Source: Gilvimarinus sp. DA14 (GTDB lineage: Bacteria; Pseudomonadota; Gammaproteobacteria; Pseudomonadales; Cellvibrionaceae). Taken from it: DNA of 64,000 nt. Within the stretch, counting starts at the first letter, position 1; each line of letters opens with the position of its first letter. Below, one piece after another: positions 1 to 9,378 of the stretch. The DNA is taken from the NCBI RefSeq assembly GCF_024204685.1, contig NZ_CP100350.1:372001-436000 (forward strand), written 5' to 3'. Under the pieces are notes generated by a model. It was given only the letters and a program-made list of their open reading frames with translations. It was not told the DNA's origin and did not search any database. The position numbers were made by a program, and so were the translations under genes.

Positions 1-344
1 ACGTGGCGGCGGTAAACCCACAAGTGGTTAAGCCAGAAGATATGCCTGCTGACGTGGTGGAGAAAGAGAAGGAAATCATCAAGGCGCAGCCTGATATGGA
101 AGGCAAACCTGCGGAAATCGTTGAAAAAATGATGGTAGGTCGTATCAACAAGTTCTTGAAAGAGAGCAGCTTGATCGAACAGCCTTTCGTTAAAAACCCG
201 GAGTTGACCGTGGGTAAGCTGGCGAAAGAAGCCGGCGCTAGCATTACCAGCATGGTGCGCTTTGAAGTGGGCGAGGGTATCGAGAAAGAAGAGGCTGACT
301 TTGCCGCTGAAGTTGCTGCTCAGGTAGCCGCTTCTAAGGGCTAA
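1..344 (+). CDS. tsf: Elongation factor Ts, C-terminal part (partial at window start)
   Basis: This is the 3' end of the gene for EF-Ts, the nucleotide exchange factor that releases GDP from EF-Tu in the cytoplasm. About 113 codons are visible in the frame that passes through position 3. The text AAVNPQVV and the [15 protein letters not shown] segment, followed by a MVRFEVGEG-like end, are typical of the C-terminal dimerisation part of EF-Ts. The GTG at 3 is an internal codon, not a start, because the family is far longer and the gene runs off the left edge. The following pyrH-frr order is the usual gammaproteobacterial context. Identification is secure despite the truncation by the window. 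Confidence 0.95.
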   Translation, partial: VAAVNPQVVKPEDMPADVVEKEKEIIKAQPDMEGKPAEIVEKMMVGRINKFLKESSLIEQPFVKNPELTVGKLAKEAGASITSMVRFEVGEGIEKEEADFAAEVAAQVAASKG

Positions 345-395
345 TCAGCGCTTTTTGCGCCTAGCGCTTGTTCCCGCCTCTAGGGCGGGGCTCAC

Positions 396-433
396 ACAAA
401 AGGAGGCCGGATACCCATCCGGCCTCCTTTTGT
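396..433 (+). terminator. Strong intrinsic terminator after tsf
   Basis: A perfect 17-bp inverted repeat (396-412 against 417-433) with a 4-nt loop ACCC. The arms carry AAAA on one side and TTTT on the other, so it could act on both strands. A smaller G+C hairpin (373-378 with 384-389) lies just before it. It separates tsf from pyrH, which therefore probably has its own start of transcription in the 48 nt before its ATG or depends on readthrough. Confidence 0.9.
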
Positions 434-481
434 TGTAAACTGCCCCCCGTTTTTATCCCCCCGGCTTGCAGGAGATCCGTC

Positions 482-1225
482 ATGCCCAACCCCCGCGATA
501 AGAAATACAAGCGTATTTTGCTGAAATTAAGTGGTGAAGAGTTAATGGGGGCCGAGGGCTTTGGTATTGATCCCAAGGTGCTGGACAAAATGGCGCTGGA
601 AATTGGTCAGCTAGTGGGTATTGGTGTACAGGTGGGGCTGGTGATCGGCGGCGGCAATCTGTTCCGCGGTGCGGCGCTCAGTGCCGCTGGCCTGGATCGC
701 GTAACCGGCGACCACATGGGTATGCTGGCCACAGTGATGAATGCGCTGGCTATGCGCGATGCGCTGGAGCGCTCCAATATTTCCTCGCGGGTTATGTCCG
801 CCATTCCCATGAGCGGTATCGTGGAGCACTACGACCGCCGCCACGCCATCCGCTGCTTGAATGCAGGCGAGGTGGTGATCTTCTCCGCCGGCACTGGCAA
901 CCCCTTCTTTACCACCGATTCGGCCGCCTGTTTGCGCGGCATTGAAGTGGAAGCGGACATAGTGCTCAAGGCCACCAAAGTGGATGGTGTGTACACCGAT
1001 GATCCGATGAAAGTGGCCGACGCCACCAAGTATGATCGCCTTACCTACGACAAGGTGCTGGAAGATAAACTGGGGGTAATGGATTTGACCGCGATTTGCC
1101 TGTGCCGCGAGCACGACATGCCGGTGCGGGTATTTCGCATGAATAAAAGTGGTGCCCTGCTCAATATAGTAGTGGGCAGCAACGAGGGTACATTAATAGA
1201 AGAGGGTAGCTCCCATGTTGAATGA
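482..1225 (+). CDS. pyrH: UMP kinase
   Basis: PyrH phosphorylates UMP to UDP with ATP in pyrimidine nucleotide synthesis; it is a cytoplasmic hexamer of the amino acid kinase fold. The 247-residue product has the N-terminal [14 protein letters not shown] nucleotide-binding segment, the GGGNLFRG loop, and the C-terminal [13 protein letters not shown] region typical of the family. An upstream in-frame extension exists to 368 but crosses the terminator, so I chose the ATG at 482, preceded by AGGAGAT with good spacing. The gene overlaps frr by 11 nt, indicating translational coupling. Length and motifs match the bacterial family fully. Confidence 0.97.
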   Translation: MPNPRDKKYKRILLKLSGEELMGAEGFGIDPKVLDKMALEIGQLVGIGVQVGLVIGGGNLFRGAALSAAGLDRVTGDHMGMLATVMNALAMRDALERSNISSRVMSAIPMSGIVEHYDRRHAIRCLNAGEVVIFSAGTGNPFFTTDSAACLRGIEVEADIVLKATKVDGVYTDDPMKVADATKYDRLTYDKVLEDKLGVMDLTAICLCREHDMPVRVFRMNKSGALLNIVVGSNEGTLIEEGSSHVE

Positions 1226-1772
1226 TTTGAAAAAAGACGCCGACGACCGTATGAAAAAAGCCCTGCAAGCGATGGGCAATAGCATGAACAAAATCCGCAC
1301 TGGTCGCGCGCACCCGAGCCTGCTGGAAGGCTTGACCGTGTCTTACTACGGTTCTGAAACGCCTTTGTCACAGGTGGCGAATATCACCGTTGAAGATGCT
1401 CGCACCCTGTCGGTTAAGCCTTGGGAGAAGCAGCTGGTTCCGGAAATCGAAAAAGCGATCATGAAATCGGATTTGGGGCTCAACCCCTCCACCGCTGGTG
1501 AAAATATCCGCATTCCGCTGCCCATGCTGACCGAGGAAACTCGTAAGGGTTATATCAAGCAGGCGCGTGCCGAAGCTGAAAATGGCCGTGTGGCTATTCG
1601 CAACGTGCGCCGCGATGTGCTGTCCGATGTTAAATCTCTGCTGAAAGAAAAAGAGATTACTGAAGATGAAGATCGTCGCATGCAGGATGATATTCAGAAA
1701 ATTACCGATAAGTATGTGGCTGAAGTCGACAAGGCTCTGGCGCAGAAAGAAGAAGAGCTGATGACCGTATAA
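1215..1772 (+). CDS. frr: Ribosome recycling factor
   Basis: RRF works with EF-G to split the post-termination ribosome from mRNA. The 185-residue protein shows the family's [16 protein letters not shown] segment, the central ISVE-like region ([14 protein letters not shown]), and the C-terminal [21 protein letters not shown] helix that closes the three-helix bundle. The ATG at 1215 lies inside the end of pyrH, so the two genes are coupled. Standard length; nothing unusual. Confidence 0.97.
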   Translation: MLNDLKKDADDRMKKALQAMGNSMNKIRTGRAHPSLLEGLTVSYYGSETPLSQVANITVEDARTLSVKPWEKQLVPEIEKAIMKSDLGLNPSTAGENIRIPLPMLTEETRKGYIKQARAEAENGRVAIRNVRRDVLSDVKSLLKEKEITEDEDRRMQDDIQKITDKYVAEVDKALAQKEEELMTV

Positions 1773-1807
1773 GGTCCGGCTGCGGCCGACGTAAAATAAT
1801 GGGCCCG

Positions 1808-1832
1808 AGCGCCCGGCTATTGGCCGGGCGCT
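1808..1832 (+). terminator. Hairpin between frr and uppS without a T tract
   Basis: A 10-bp G+C-rich inverted repeat (1808-1817 with 1823-1832) and a 5-nt loop lie in the 109-nt gap between frr and uppS. No T run follows, so it may be a weak terminator, an attenuator or an mRNA-stabilising stem rather than a full stop. Confidence 0.4.
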
Positions 1833-1881
1833 GCTGTAAAGAGGGCCGACAATGGGCAGTCTTATCGCCCCGGAGTGAAGT

Positions 1882-2637
1882 GTGACCGGCAGTTCTCTAC
1901 GTCATATCGCCATTATCATGGATGGCAACAATCGCTGGGCTAAACAGCGCAATCTGTCTGGTATTGCCGGGCACCGTGAAGGGGTAGAGCGCATCCGCGA
2001 TGTGATGGCTGCCTGCCAAGAGCTGAAAGTCGAAGCTCTAACCCTGTTCGCCTTTAGCAGTGAGAACTGGCGCCGCCCCGCCAAAGAGGTGGACGCTCTG
2101 ATGTCGCTGTTTCAGTTGTACCTGAAAAAAGAAGCGAAAGATTTAAAAAAGCGCGGCGTGCGCTTAAAAGTTGTGGGTAATCGCGATCGTTTTAGCGAAT
2201 CGTTAAAAACCTCTATTGCCAAAGCCGAAGCGCTTACCGACACCCAGGATGCCGCCACCACGCTAGTGATTGCCGCCGATTACGGAGGTCGCTGGGATGT
2301 GGTGCAGGCCGCCCGGAAAATGGCGCAGGCTGCTGTGTTGGGTGAGCTGACCCCGCAAGCGATAGATGAAGCGGCGTTTGATCGCGCCACGTCTCTGGCC
2401 GGTTTGCCGGAGCTGGATCTATTAATTCGCACCGGTGGCGAGCACCGTATCAGTAATTTCCTGCTGTGGCAGGCCGCCTACGCCGAGCTGTATTTCAGCG
2501 ATGCGCTGTGGCCCGACTTTAACGGTGAGCTTTTAAAAGCAGCTGCGGCAGACTTTACGCAGCGTCAGCGCCGTTTTGGTCGTACCTCTGAGCAGTGTGA
2601 ATCCGGCGCCGCTTTTGCTGGAGATTCCTATGCTTAA
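1882..2637 (+). CDS. uppS: Undecaprenyl diphosphate synthase (cis-prenyltransferase)
   Basis: UppS adds isopentenyl units in cis to farnesyl-PP to give undecaprenyl-PP, the lipid carrier for peptidoglycan and O-antigen. The family signature HIAIIMDGNNRWA is at residues 8-20, with catalytic Asp14 in MDGN. The ALTLFAFSSENWRRP segment and the LIRTGGEHRISNFLLWQ(A)AYAEL(Y)F region near the C-terminus are also typical. Translation starts at GTG 1882, with GGAG six bases upstream. The 3' end overlaps cdsA by 8 nt. Length of 251 residues is normal. Confidence 0.96.
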   Translation: MTGSSLRHIAIIMDGNNRWAKQRNLSGIAGHREGVERIRDVMAACQELKVEALTLFAFSSENWRRPAKEVDALMSLFQLYLKKEAKDLKKRGVRLKVVGNRDRFSESLKTSIAKAEALTDTQDAATTLVIAADYGGRWDVVQAARKMAQAAVLGELTPQAIDEAAFDRATSLAGLPELDLLIRTGGEHRISNFLLWQAAYAELYFSDALWPDFNGELLKAAAADFTQRQRRFGRTSEQCESGAAFAGDSYA

Positions 2638-3478
2638 ACAGCGCGTACTAACCGCCATTGCACTGGCGGCAATATTTCTGTTAGCGCTTTTCTATTTGCC
2701 CGAGCGTTACTTTCCTGCCTTTATTGCCGCCATTGTGCTGATTAGCGCCTGGGAGTGGGCGAACTTAAGCGGTTTTGAAAAGCCCTTGAGCCGCGCTCTG
2801 TATGTTCTCGCCCAAGGCGTTTGCATCGCTCTGGTGGCGGTGTACATCGGCGTGATTCCGGTAGATGCCATCGACATTAATCGGGTGCCTGCCAGGTATC
2901 AGCATGTACTGCTTGCCGGTTGCACCTGGTGGGCGCTGGCGTTGTTGTGGGTGCAGGGTTATCCCAGCAGCGCGCTCTTGTGGGGGCGCCGCTTTATGCG
3001 GGCCTTGATGGGTTTTTTGGTGCTGGTGCCTACCTGGGCTGCGGTCAGCTATGTGCGTTCTGAAGAGTTTGGCGCCTGGCTGGTATTGCTGATTGTAATC
3101 ATTGTCGCCACCGCGGATATCGGTGGTTATTTTGTCGGCCGCCGGTTTGGTCGTCATAAGCTCGCCCCCAATGTCAGCCCCGGTAAAACCCTGGAAGGTT
3201 TCTTGGGAGGAGTGGGCGCGAATCTGATTCTGGTGTTTATCCTGTGGTATCTGTCTGACAATCCTTTGTTCCCATTGCTGGCGCTAATATTAGTTACCTC
3301 TCTGGCCTCAGTGCTCGGTGATTTGCTTGAAAGCATGGTTAAGCGAGAGCGCGGTATCAAAGACAGCAGCTCGCTGTTGCCCGGCCACGGAGGTGTGCTT
3401 GACCGGGTCGACAGCCTGACTGCGGCGGCCCCAGTGTTCGCCCTTATTCTGTTGTCGCTGGAGTTGAGCTTTGGCTGA
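2630..3478 (+). CDS. cdsA: Phosphatidate cytidylyltransferase
   Basis: CdsA makes CDP-diacylglycerol from phosphatidic acid and CTP, the branch point for membrane phospholipids. The 282-residue product is very hydrophobic, with about eight predicted membrane segments. It ends in the CDS signature [18 protein letters not shown] followed by DRVDSL. A longer reading frame begins at 2576, but the ATG at 2630 has GGAG upstream and starts the expected MLKQRVLTA membrane entry. It overlaps uppS at the front and the TTG start of dxr at the end, so translation of all three is likely coupled. Confidence 0.96.
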   Translation: MLKQRVLTAIALAAIFLLALFYLPERYFPAFIAAIVLISAWEWANLSGFEKPLSRALYVLAQGVCIALVAVYIGVIPVDAIDINRVPARYQHVLLAGCTWWALALLWVQGYPSSALLWGRRFMRALMGFLVLVPTWAAVSYVRSEEFGAWLVLLIVIIVATADIGGYFVGRRFGRHKLAPNVSPGKTLEGFLGGVGANLILVFILWYLSDNPLFPLLALILVTSLASVLGDLLESMVKRERGIKDSSSLLPGHGGVLDRVDSLTAAAPVFALILLSLELSFG

Positions 3479-4676
3479 TTCGCCCCAACAGGTCACTGTT
3501 CTTGGTTCTACCGGTTCCATCGGTGTCAGTACGCTCGACGTATTGGCGCGTCACCCAGCTCGCTTCCAGGTTTTTGCGTTGGCGGCTCATTCCAGCTGGG
3601 AGGCGATGGCGCAGCAGTGCTTGGCCTGTAATCCGCGCTACGCCGTTTTAGTGGATGAAAAAGCCGCGCAAAAGTTGCGCGAAGCTCTTGCCGATGCCGG
3701 CTCACAGACGCAGGTTCTAAGCGGTACACGCGCTTTGGAGGAAGTGGCTGAGGCGCCGGAGGTGGACACGGTTATGGCTGCTATTGTGGGTGCGGCTGGA
3801 TTATTGTCGTGCTTCGCCGCGGTAGAGGCGGGCAAGCGAGTGCTCTTAGCCAATAAAGAAGTGCTGGTAATGGCAGGTGGTCTGTTTATGGCTGCTGCCA
3901 GACGTTCTGGGGCCGAAATTCTACCTATCGACAGTGAACACAACGCCATTTTTCAGTGCCTGCCCCTAACCGGTGGCCTGTCCGCCGGGCTTGATCTTGC
4001 TGCGCTGGGCGTCAGCCGCATCCTGTTAACCGCATCCGGTGGCCCGTTTCGCCAGGCCAGCTTGCAGGAGTTACAGCGGGTGACGCCGGAGCAGGCGTGC
4101 GCGCACCCTAACTGGAGTATGGGGCCAAAAATATCGGTGGATTCGGCCACCATGATGAACAAGGGGCTGGAGTTTATCGAGGCCTGCTGGTTGTTCAATG
4201 CCCAACCCGCCAATATCGAAGTGGTGATCCATCCCCAGAGCGTAATCCATTCATTGGTGGAGTACATTGACGGCTCGGTATTGGCTCAGCTGGGTAACCC
4301 TGACATGCGTACCCCCATCGCCAATGCCTTGGGTGCGCCCGAGCGCCTGGCCGCAGGTGTTGACAGTCTGGACTTGGTGGCTACCGCCAGATTGGATTTC
4401 GAAGCGCCGGATCAGGCGCGTTTTCCCTGCCTAACACTTGCACAGGAGGCGGTGGCTACCGGCCTCAATGCGCCTGCGGTGCTCAATGCCGCCAACGAAG
4501 TGGCGGTAGCGGCTTTTTTGGCCGAGCAATTGTCCTTTACCGCCATTGCCGGGGTTATCTCTGCCACCTTAGAGCAGGTAAAATTCACTGAACCGGACAG
4601 TTTAGAGGCTGTCCAACAGGCCGATCTTGAGGCCAGGGGTGTGGCGCAGAGATTGATTGCTGCCAGCGCTAATTAA
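3471..4676 (+). CDS. dxr: 1-deoxy-D-xylulose 5-phosphate reductoisomerase
   Basis: Dxr (IspC) converts DXP to 2-C-methyl-D-erythritol 4-phosphate with NADPH, the first committed step of the MEP isoprenoid pathway. The N-terminal [11 protein letters not shown] loop binds NADPH. The [29 protein letters not shown] and [13 protein letters not shown](F)IEA segments form the metal and substrate site. The start is TTG 3471, eight bases before the cdsA stop codon ends, with GGAG at 3460-3463. The 401-residue length is typical. The pathway supplies the isoprenoid used by UppS two genes upstream. Confidence 0.96.
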   Translation: MADSPQQVTVLGSTGSIGVSTLDVLARHPARFQVFALAAHSSWEAMAQQCLACNPRYAVLVDEKAAQKLREALADAGSQTQVLSGTRALEEVAEAPEVDTVMAAIVGAAGLLSCFAAVEAGKRVLLANKEVLVMAGGLFMAAARRSGAEILPIDSEHNAIFQCLPLTGGLSAGLDLAALGVSRILLTASGGPFRQASLQELQRVTPEQACAHPNWSMGPKISVDSATMMNKGLEFIEACWLFNAQPANIEVVIHPQSVIHSLVEYIDGSVLAQLGNPDMRTPIANALGAPERLAAGVDSLDLVATARLDFEAPDQARFPCLTLAQEAVATGLNAPAVLNAANEVAVAAFLAEQLSFTAIAGVISATLEQVKFTEPDSLEAVQQADLEARGVAQRLIAASAN

Positions 4677-4686
4677 CGAGGCTTAT

Positions 4687-6042
4687 GTGAACATTCTCCA
4701 ATACGTATTTTGGTTTTTTGTTGCCATTTTGGTGCTGGTGACCATCCACGAATTTGGCCACTTTTATGTCGCCAGGCGCTGCGGTGTAAAAGTGCTGCGC
4801 TTTTCCATTGGTTTTGGCAAGGTGCTTACCAGTTGGCGTGATAGTCAGGGCACGGAGTTCGCGCTCTCTGCCATTCCTCTGGGTGGCTACGTCAAGATGC
4901 TGGATGAGCGCGAGGGACCGGTGGCTGAAGATGAGCTGCACCGCGCGTTTAATCGCCAGAGTGTTGGTAAGCGCATTGCCGTGGTGTTGGCAGGGCCGGT
5001 AGCTAATTTGATTCTTGCGGTACTCATTTTTTGGCTGGTATTGGCGGTCAGTGGCGAGCGCGGCTTGGCGCCGGTGATTGGCAAGGTGGAGCCAGGCTCG
5101 GTGGCGGCCAGTGCCAACCTTGAGGCGGGCCAGGAAATTATTGCCGTAGATGGTGTGAGCACTTTGTCCTGGCAGATGGTGCAAAAACAACTGCTGCGTC
5201 GTCTGGGTGAGAGTGGGCCGCTGACCTTTGCCGTGCGCTACCCGGACTCCAGTTTGCGCTACGAATCTGAAGTCGTGCTGGACGACTGGCTGCGCGGGGT
5301 GGATGAGCCAGAACCCTTGTCTGGGCTAGGGGTTACGCCTTACATTCCCGCGGTTCCGGCAATCGCCGGGGAAATTCAGGATGCTAGCCCGGCGAGTGAG
5401 GCGGGTTTGCAGCCCGGTGATCAGATTATCGCCGCTGATGGACAAGCGATTGCCAGTGCTCAGGACTGGATCGATTATGTCAAAGCCCGGCCCGAGTCGC
5501 TAATCAATCTCACGGTAGAGCGCGGCGGCCAGGAGCTAGAGTTAGCGATTACGCCGGAGCGAATCACTGAGGCAGGTACCAGCTTCGGCAGGGTGGGGAT
5601 GGGCTTTGCGCCTTACGAGTGGCCGGAGGACTTGATTCGCCGTTGGGATTATTCACCCATCAGCGGATTTGTGGCCGCCGTAGATCGCACTTGGGAAACT
5701 TCTGCCTTTGTGTTGCTGTCAGTTAAGAAGCTGATTTTTGGGGAAATTTCCACAAAAAACTTGAGCGGAGCTATCACCATTGCTAAGGTTGCGGGTTCTG
5801 AGGCGGAGAACGGCTGGCGCAGCTTCTTGCGTTTTCTCGCGGCCTTGAGCGTCATGTTAGGAGTTTTTAATCTGCTACCTATTCCTGTGCTCGATGGTGG
5901 TCATTTAATGTACTACCTGGTCGAGCTGGTAAAAGGAAAACCGGTATCGGAAAAAACTCAGATGGTGGGCTATCAAGTGGGCCTGGTTTTGGTAATCGGC
6001 CTGACAGTACTGGCGCTTTACAACGACATCATGAGGCTTTAA
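4687..6042 (+). CDS. rseP: Site-2 intramembrane zinc metalloprotease RseP
   Basis: RseP cleaves the anti-sigma factor RseA in the inner membrane during the sigma-E envelope stress response and clears remnant signal peptides. The first helix carries the zinc motif HEFGH at residues 21-25. Two PDZ domains follow in the periplasmic part (about 110-300), and the third metal ligand is in the late NLLPIPVLDGGH segment. I chose GTG 4687, with GAGG at 4678-4681, over the longer frame starting at TTG 4657 because that one overlaps dxr and has no good site. It yields 451 residues, the usual length. Its position before bamA matches its envelope role. Confidence 0.95.
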   Translation: MNILQYVFWFFVAILVLVTIHEFGHFYVARRCGVKVLRFSIGFGKVLTSWRDSQGTEFALSAIPLGGYVKMLDEREGPVAEDELHRAFNRQSVGKRIAVVLAGPVANLILAVLIFWLVLAVSGERGLAPVIGKVEPGSVAASANLEAGQEIIAVDGVSTLSWQMVQKQLLRRLGESGPLTFAVRYPDSSLRYESEVVLDDWLRGVDEPEPLSGLGVTPYIPAVPAIAGEIQDASPASEAGLQPGDQIIAADGQAIASAQDWIDYVKARPESLINLTVERGGQELELAITPERITEAGTSFGRVGMGFAPYEWPEDLIRRWDYSPISGFVAAVDRTWETSAFVLLSVKKLIFGEISTKNLSGAITIAKVAGSEAENGWRSFLRFLAALSVMLGVFNLLPIPVLDGGHLMYYLVELVKGKPVSEKTQMVGYQVGLVLVIGLTVLALYNDIMRL

Positions 6043-6129
6043 TCCTGTGGGAGACAGTTGACCGCCAATCTCTGGTGGTGAGGGTGTTGTGTTTGTGCAA
6101 ACTGACAAATCTAAAATAGAACGTAATAT

Positions 6130-8790
6130 ATGATGCATGTTTTCTCACGAATGATCGGCCTGATGTTGGCGCTTTGCTTTTCGCTAGCCGTTCATGCACA
6201 AACCTTTCGCGTTAATGACATCCGGGTAGAGGGGCTGCAGCGGGTTTCCGCCGGCACAGTTTTCAGCGCTCTACCGATTCGCGTTGGCGATACGCTTAGC
6301 AACCTCGACGTTCAGCGCGCCACTCGCGAGCTCTTCAAGGTCGGTTTGTTTACCGATGTTTCTATTGGTCGCGACGGTGATGTACTGGTGATTATGGTTG
6401 ATGAGCGTCCCGCCATTAACGAGATCACCATTGAAGGTAACAAGGTCATTAAGACCGAGCAGCTTATGGAGAGCCTGACCGAAAATGGGCTTTCCGAGGG
6501 GCAGATCTACCAAAGTGCAACTCTGAACATGATCAGCCAGGCGCTGGAGCGCGAATACATAGGCCAGGGGCGCTACGGCGCCTCGGTTGATATTGAGGTA
6601 GAAGATCTACCGCGCAATCAGGTCAAGGTGTTGGTTAATATCGATGAGGGTGAAACCGCCCGAATCAAAAAAATCAACATAGTTGGTAACACAGCGTTTG
6701 CGAATGACGAGCTGTTGGATTTGTTTGAACTGCAAACCACAGGCTTCTTTTCTTGGATTACCGGGGATGACAAATACAACCGCGAAAAGTTGACTGGCGA
6801 TATCGAGAGGGTCGAGTCATACTATCTGGATCGCGGTTATCTCGCTTTTAATCTTGACTCCACCCAAGTTTCCTTAAGCCCAGACAAATCCCAGGTTTTT
6901 ATTACTCTCAATATTACCGAGGGTGATGTATACACCGTGAGCGAAGTGGATTTGGCTGGCGACCCAGCTATCGATGAGCGTTTTATTCGCCGCATGATTT
7001 TAATGCGCGAGGGGCAAACCTTTTCACAGGCACTGATGACGACCTCGTCCGAGTACATAACCAATCGCTTGGGTAATGAGGGCTACACCTTTGCTGAAGT
7101 TGAGGGAATTCCAGAACGTAACGACGAAGATAAAACCGTAAAGGTGACTTTCTTTATCGATCCGAAAAAACGCGCCTATGTCAGACGCATTAATTTCCGC
7201 GGTAATACCACTACCCAGGATCAGGTGTTGCGCAGGGAAATGCGGCAGATGGAAGGGGGTGCCGCCTCTACAGCGCAAATTGAACACTCTAAAGTGCGTT
7301 TGGAGCGTTTGGGCTTCTTTAAAGAAGTGACCGTAGATACAGTTGAAGTGCCGGGTGTCGCCGACCAGGTAGATGTTGACTTCACTGTGGAGGAACAACC
7401 CTCTGGCAGTATGGGCTTACAGTTGGGTTATGCTGAATATTCAGGCCTGCTTATTTCGGGCAATATTCAACAGAACAACTGGTTTGGTACCGGTAAACAG
7501 GTGGGCATCTCTGCCAGCCACTCGAAGTACCAAACGGCTTATAATTTCCGTTACAACGATCCGTACTTTACGCCGGACGGCGTGAGCCGCGGGTTTAATA
7601 TTTTCTATCAAAGCAGCGACTATGCCAGCGTAAACGTGGCGGGCTATAGTACCGATGTATTTGGCGGTAATGTCAGCTTTGGTTACCCGATTTCCGATGT
7701 GGAGCGCTTAAGTTTTGATGTGGGCTTCCGCAACCTGGAAGTAAAGCCCAGCCAATATTCCGTGCGTGAGATTATTAACACGCCTCTTTATTCTTCTTCG
7801 GCCAGTTACATTACCCAAACCGAGTATCTGGAAATTCTGGAACAGTTGTCGACCGGTAATGATTTACCTGAGATCCCTTTCGACTCTACCCCTGTACCCA
7901 GCCTGGAAGATGATGTCAACGGTATTCGCGGTGAGCCAGGCTTTTTGGATACCCATGGCAGGGAGTTCCACGACTTTGTGGCCAATGCGGCTTGGGCAAA
8001 ATCCACGCTTAATCGCGGCATTCTAGCCACCCGTGGTGCTTCGCAACGTTTGGGTATTGAAACGGCACTGCCAGGTGGCGATTTGGAATACTACAAAATC
8101 ACCTACGACGCGCAGATGTTCCAACCCTTAACACGCCATCTGACCCTACGTTTACGTACCAGTTTGGGGTGGGCGGACTCTTACGGTAAAACCGAAGAGC
8201 TGCCTTTCTTTGAGCATTACTATGCCGGTGGTTTTGGCTCTGTGCGCGGCTTTGAGCGCAATAGCTTAGGGCCTCGAGGCACCTATGCCGAGAGCCAGTT
8301 TTTACCGCGAACCACTTGGGATGACATGAACGGTGATGGGGTGGTGGACACTGGTGAAACTGGCTCTTTATATAATGTGCTCTGCGAGGATCCAGAGTTG
8401 GGCGGCTACAGTGGCGGTATCTCTTGTCGCCCCGGTCAGCTGATGACATCTACTGGTGGGCAGGTGACCGATCAAAGCCGCTCTTTCGGTGGTAACTTCT
8501 TGGTCGAAACCAGTATGGAAGTGATTTTCCCGCTGCCTTTTGTCGAGGACCAGCGCTCTTTCCAAACCGCCTTTTTCATCGACGCGGGTAACGTTTTTGA
8601 TACCAACTGCGGCGCAACACAGGTAAACTGTTTCGACTTTGCTCTGGACCGCATGAGTATTTCTGCGGGCTTGGGCTTAACGTGGATATCGGCCTTTGGC
8701 CCTATGACCTTCTCGGTTTCCGAAGCCATTCAGAAAAACGAGTTTGACGATGAGAAAGGATTTAACTTCTCCCTCGGCCAAACTTTCTGA
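6130..8790 (+). CDS. bamA: Outer membrane protein assembly factor BamA
   Basis: BamA is the Omp85 core of the BAM complex that inserts beta-barrel proteins into the outer membrane. The 886-residue precursor has a signal peptide cut after about residue 23 (VHA|QTFRV), five POTRA domains to about residue 420, and a 16-strand barrel with the loop-6 motif VRGF at 705-708. It is longer than the usual roughly 800 residues because of extra surface loops near 545-620 and 715-780. The second contains an EF-hand-like stretch (residues 732-743) and two cysteines. No Shine-Dalgarno precedes the ATG; a TAAAAT box at 6112-6117 lies just upstream. The last residue is Phe, as needed for recognition by BAM. 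Confidence 0.95.
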   Translation: MMHVFSRMIGLMLALCFSLAVHAQTFRVNDIRVEGLQRVSAGTVFSALPIRVGDTLSNLDVQRATRELFKVGLFTDVSIGRDGDVLVIMVDERPAINEITIEGNKVIKTEQLMESLTENGLSEGQIYQSATLNMISQALEREYIGQGRYGASVDIEVEDLPRNQVKVLVNIDEGETARIKKINIVGNTAFANDELLDLFELQTTGFFSWITGDDKYNREKLTGDIERVESYYLDRGYLAFNLDSTQVSLSPDKSQVFITLNITEGDVYTVSEVDLAGDPAIDERFIRRMILMREGQTFSQALMTTSSEYITNRLGNEGYTFAEVEGIPERNDEDKTVKVTFFIDPKKRAYVRRINFRGNTTTQDQVLRREMRQMEGGAASTAQIEHSKVRLERLGFFKEVTVDTVEVPGVADQVDVDFTVEEQPSGSMGLQLGYAEYSGLLISGNIQQNNWFGTGKQVGISASHSKYQTAYNFRYNDPYFTPDGVSRGFNIFYQSSDYASVNVAGYSTDVFGGNVSFGYPISDVERLSFDVGFRNLEVKPSQYSVREIINTPLYSSSASYITQTEYLEILEQLSTGNDLPEIPFDSTPVPSLEDDVNGIRGEPGFLDTHGREFHDFVANAAWAKSTLNRGILATRGASQRLGIETALPGGDLEYYKITYDAQMFQPLTRHLTLRLRTSLGWADSYGKTEELPFFEHYYAGGFGSVRGFERNSLGPRGTYAESQFLPRTTWDDMNGDGVVDTGETGSLYNVLCEDPELGGYSGGISCRPGQLMTSTGGQVTDQSRSFGGNFLVETSMEVIFPLPFVEDQRSFQTAFFIDAGNVFDTNCGATQVNCFDFALDRMSISAGLGLTWISAFGPMTFSVSEAIQKNEFDDEKGFNFSLGQTF

Positions 8791-8846
8791 TGAAGGTGGC
8801 CCGGGGCGACTATTACACTCACTACAGATTATAAAAGGGGAAAAAT

Positions 8847-9359
8847 GTGATTTTGCTTAAGAAGATGATGTTGGCCGCGACTCTGTTGCTGGTTAGCGTG
8901 GGCGCTGTGGCGGCTGGTAAGGTAGTTACCCTGGATATGCAAGCGGCCATTCTGGGCACTGACCTGGCGAAAAAAAGCGTCGATAGCCTGCAAAAAAATG
9001 CAGAGTTTACCGCTTTACGCGCCAAGGTTGAGAGCTTAGTTGCCGACATTAAAGCGCTGCAGGAGTCCGCTGAAAAAGATGGTATGACTTGGTCGGAAGA
9101 TCAGCAGGCCGAGCATCGCAAAAAGGTAGAGTACCTGCGCGCCGACTATGAGCTGGCGACGAAAAAACTGCAGGCCGAACAGCAACAAGTATTGCAGCGT
9201 GTACAACAACAACTGACGCCTAAAGTGCGTCCCGTTCTGGAGCAGTTAATCGCCGATGAGAAAATCGGTATGATTATCAATGCTCAATCTGTATTCCACG
9301 CCGATGCCGATCACGATATTACCGCTCAGCTGATTGAGCGCTTGAATAAAGCCAAGTAA
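8847..9359 (+). CDS. skp: Periplasmic chaperone Skp/OmpH
   Basis: Skp is a trimeric periplasmic chaperone that holds unfolded outer-membrane proteins on their way to BamA. The 170-residue precursor has a signal peptide (LLLVSVGAVAAG) and then a long charged, Gln-rich coiled-coil region, as in the OmpH family. The GTG at 8847 is preceded by AAAGGGG. The overlapping ATG at 8845 is followed directly by a stop and cannot be used, though in-frame ATG codons a few residues later are possible. Location between bamA and lpxD is the classic order. Confidence 0.9.
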   Translation: MILLKKMMLAATLLLVSVGAVAAGKVVTLDMQAAILGTDLAKKSVDSLQKNAEFTALRAKVESLVADIKALQESAEKDGMTWSEDQQAEHRKKVEYLRADYELATKKLQAEQQQVLQRVQQQLTPKVRPVLEQLIADEKIGMIINAQSVFHADADHDITAQLIERLNKAK

Positions 9360-9378
9360 CCGCAGTTGGATTGATTGA

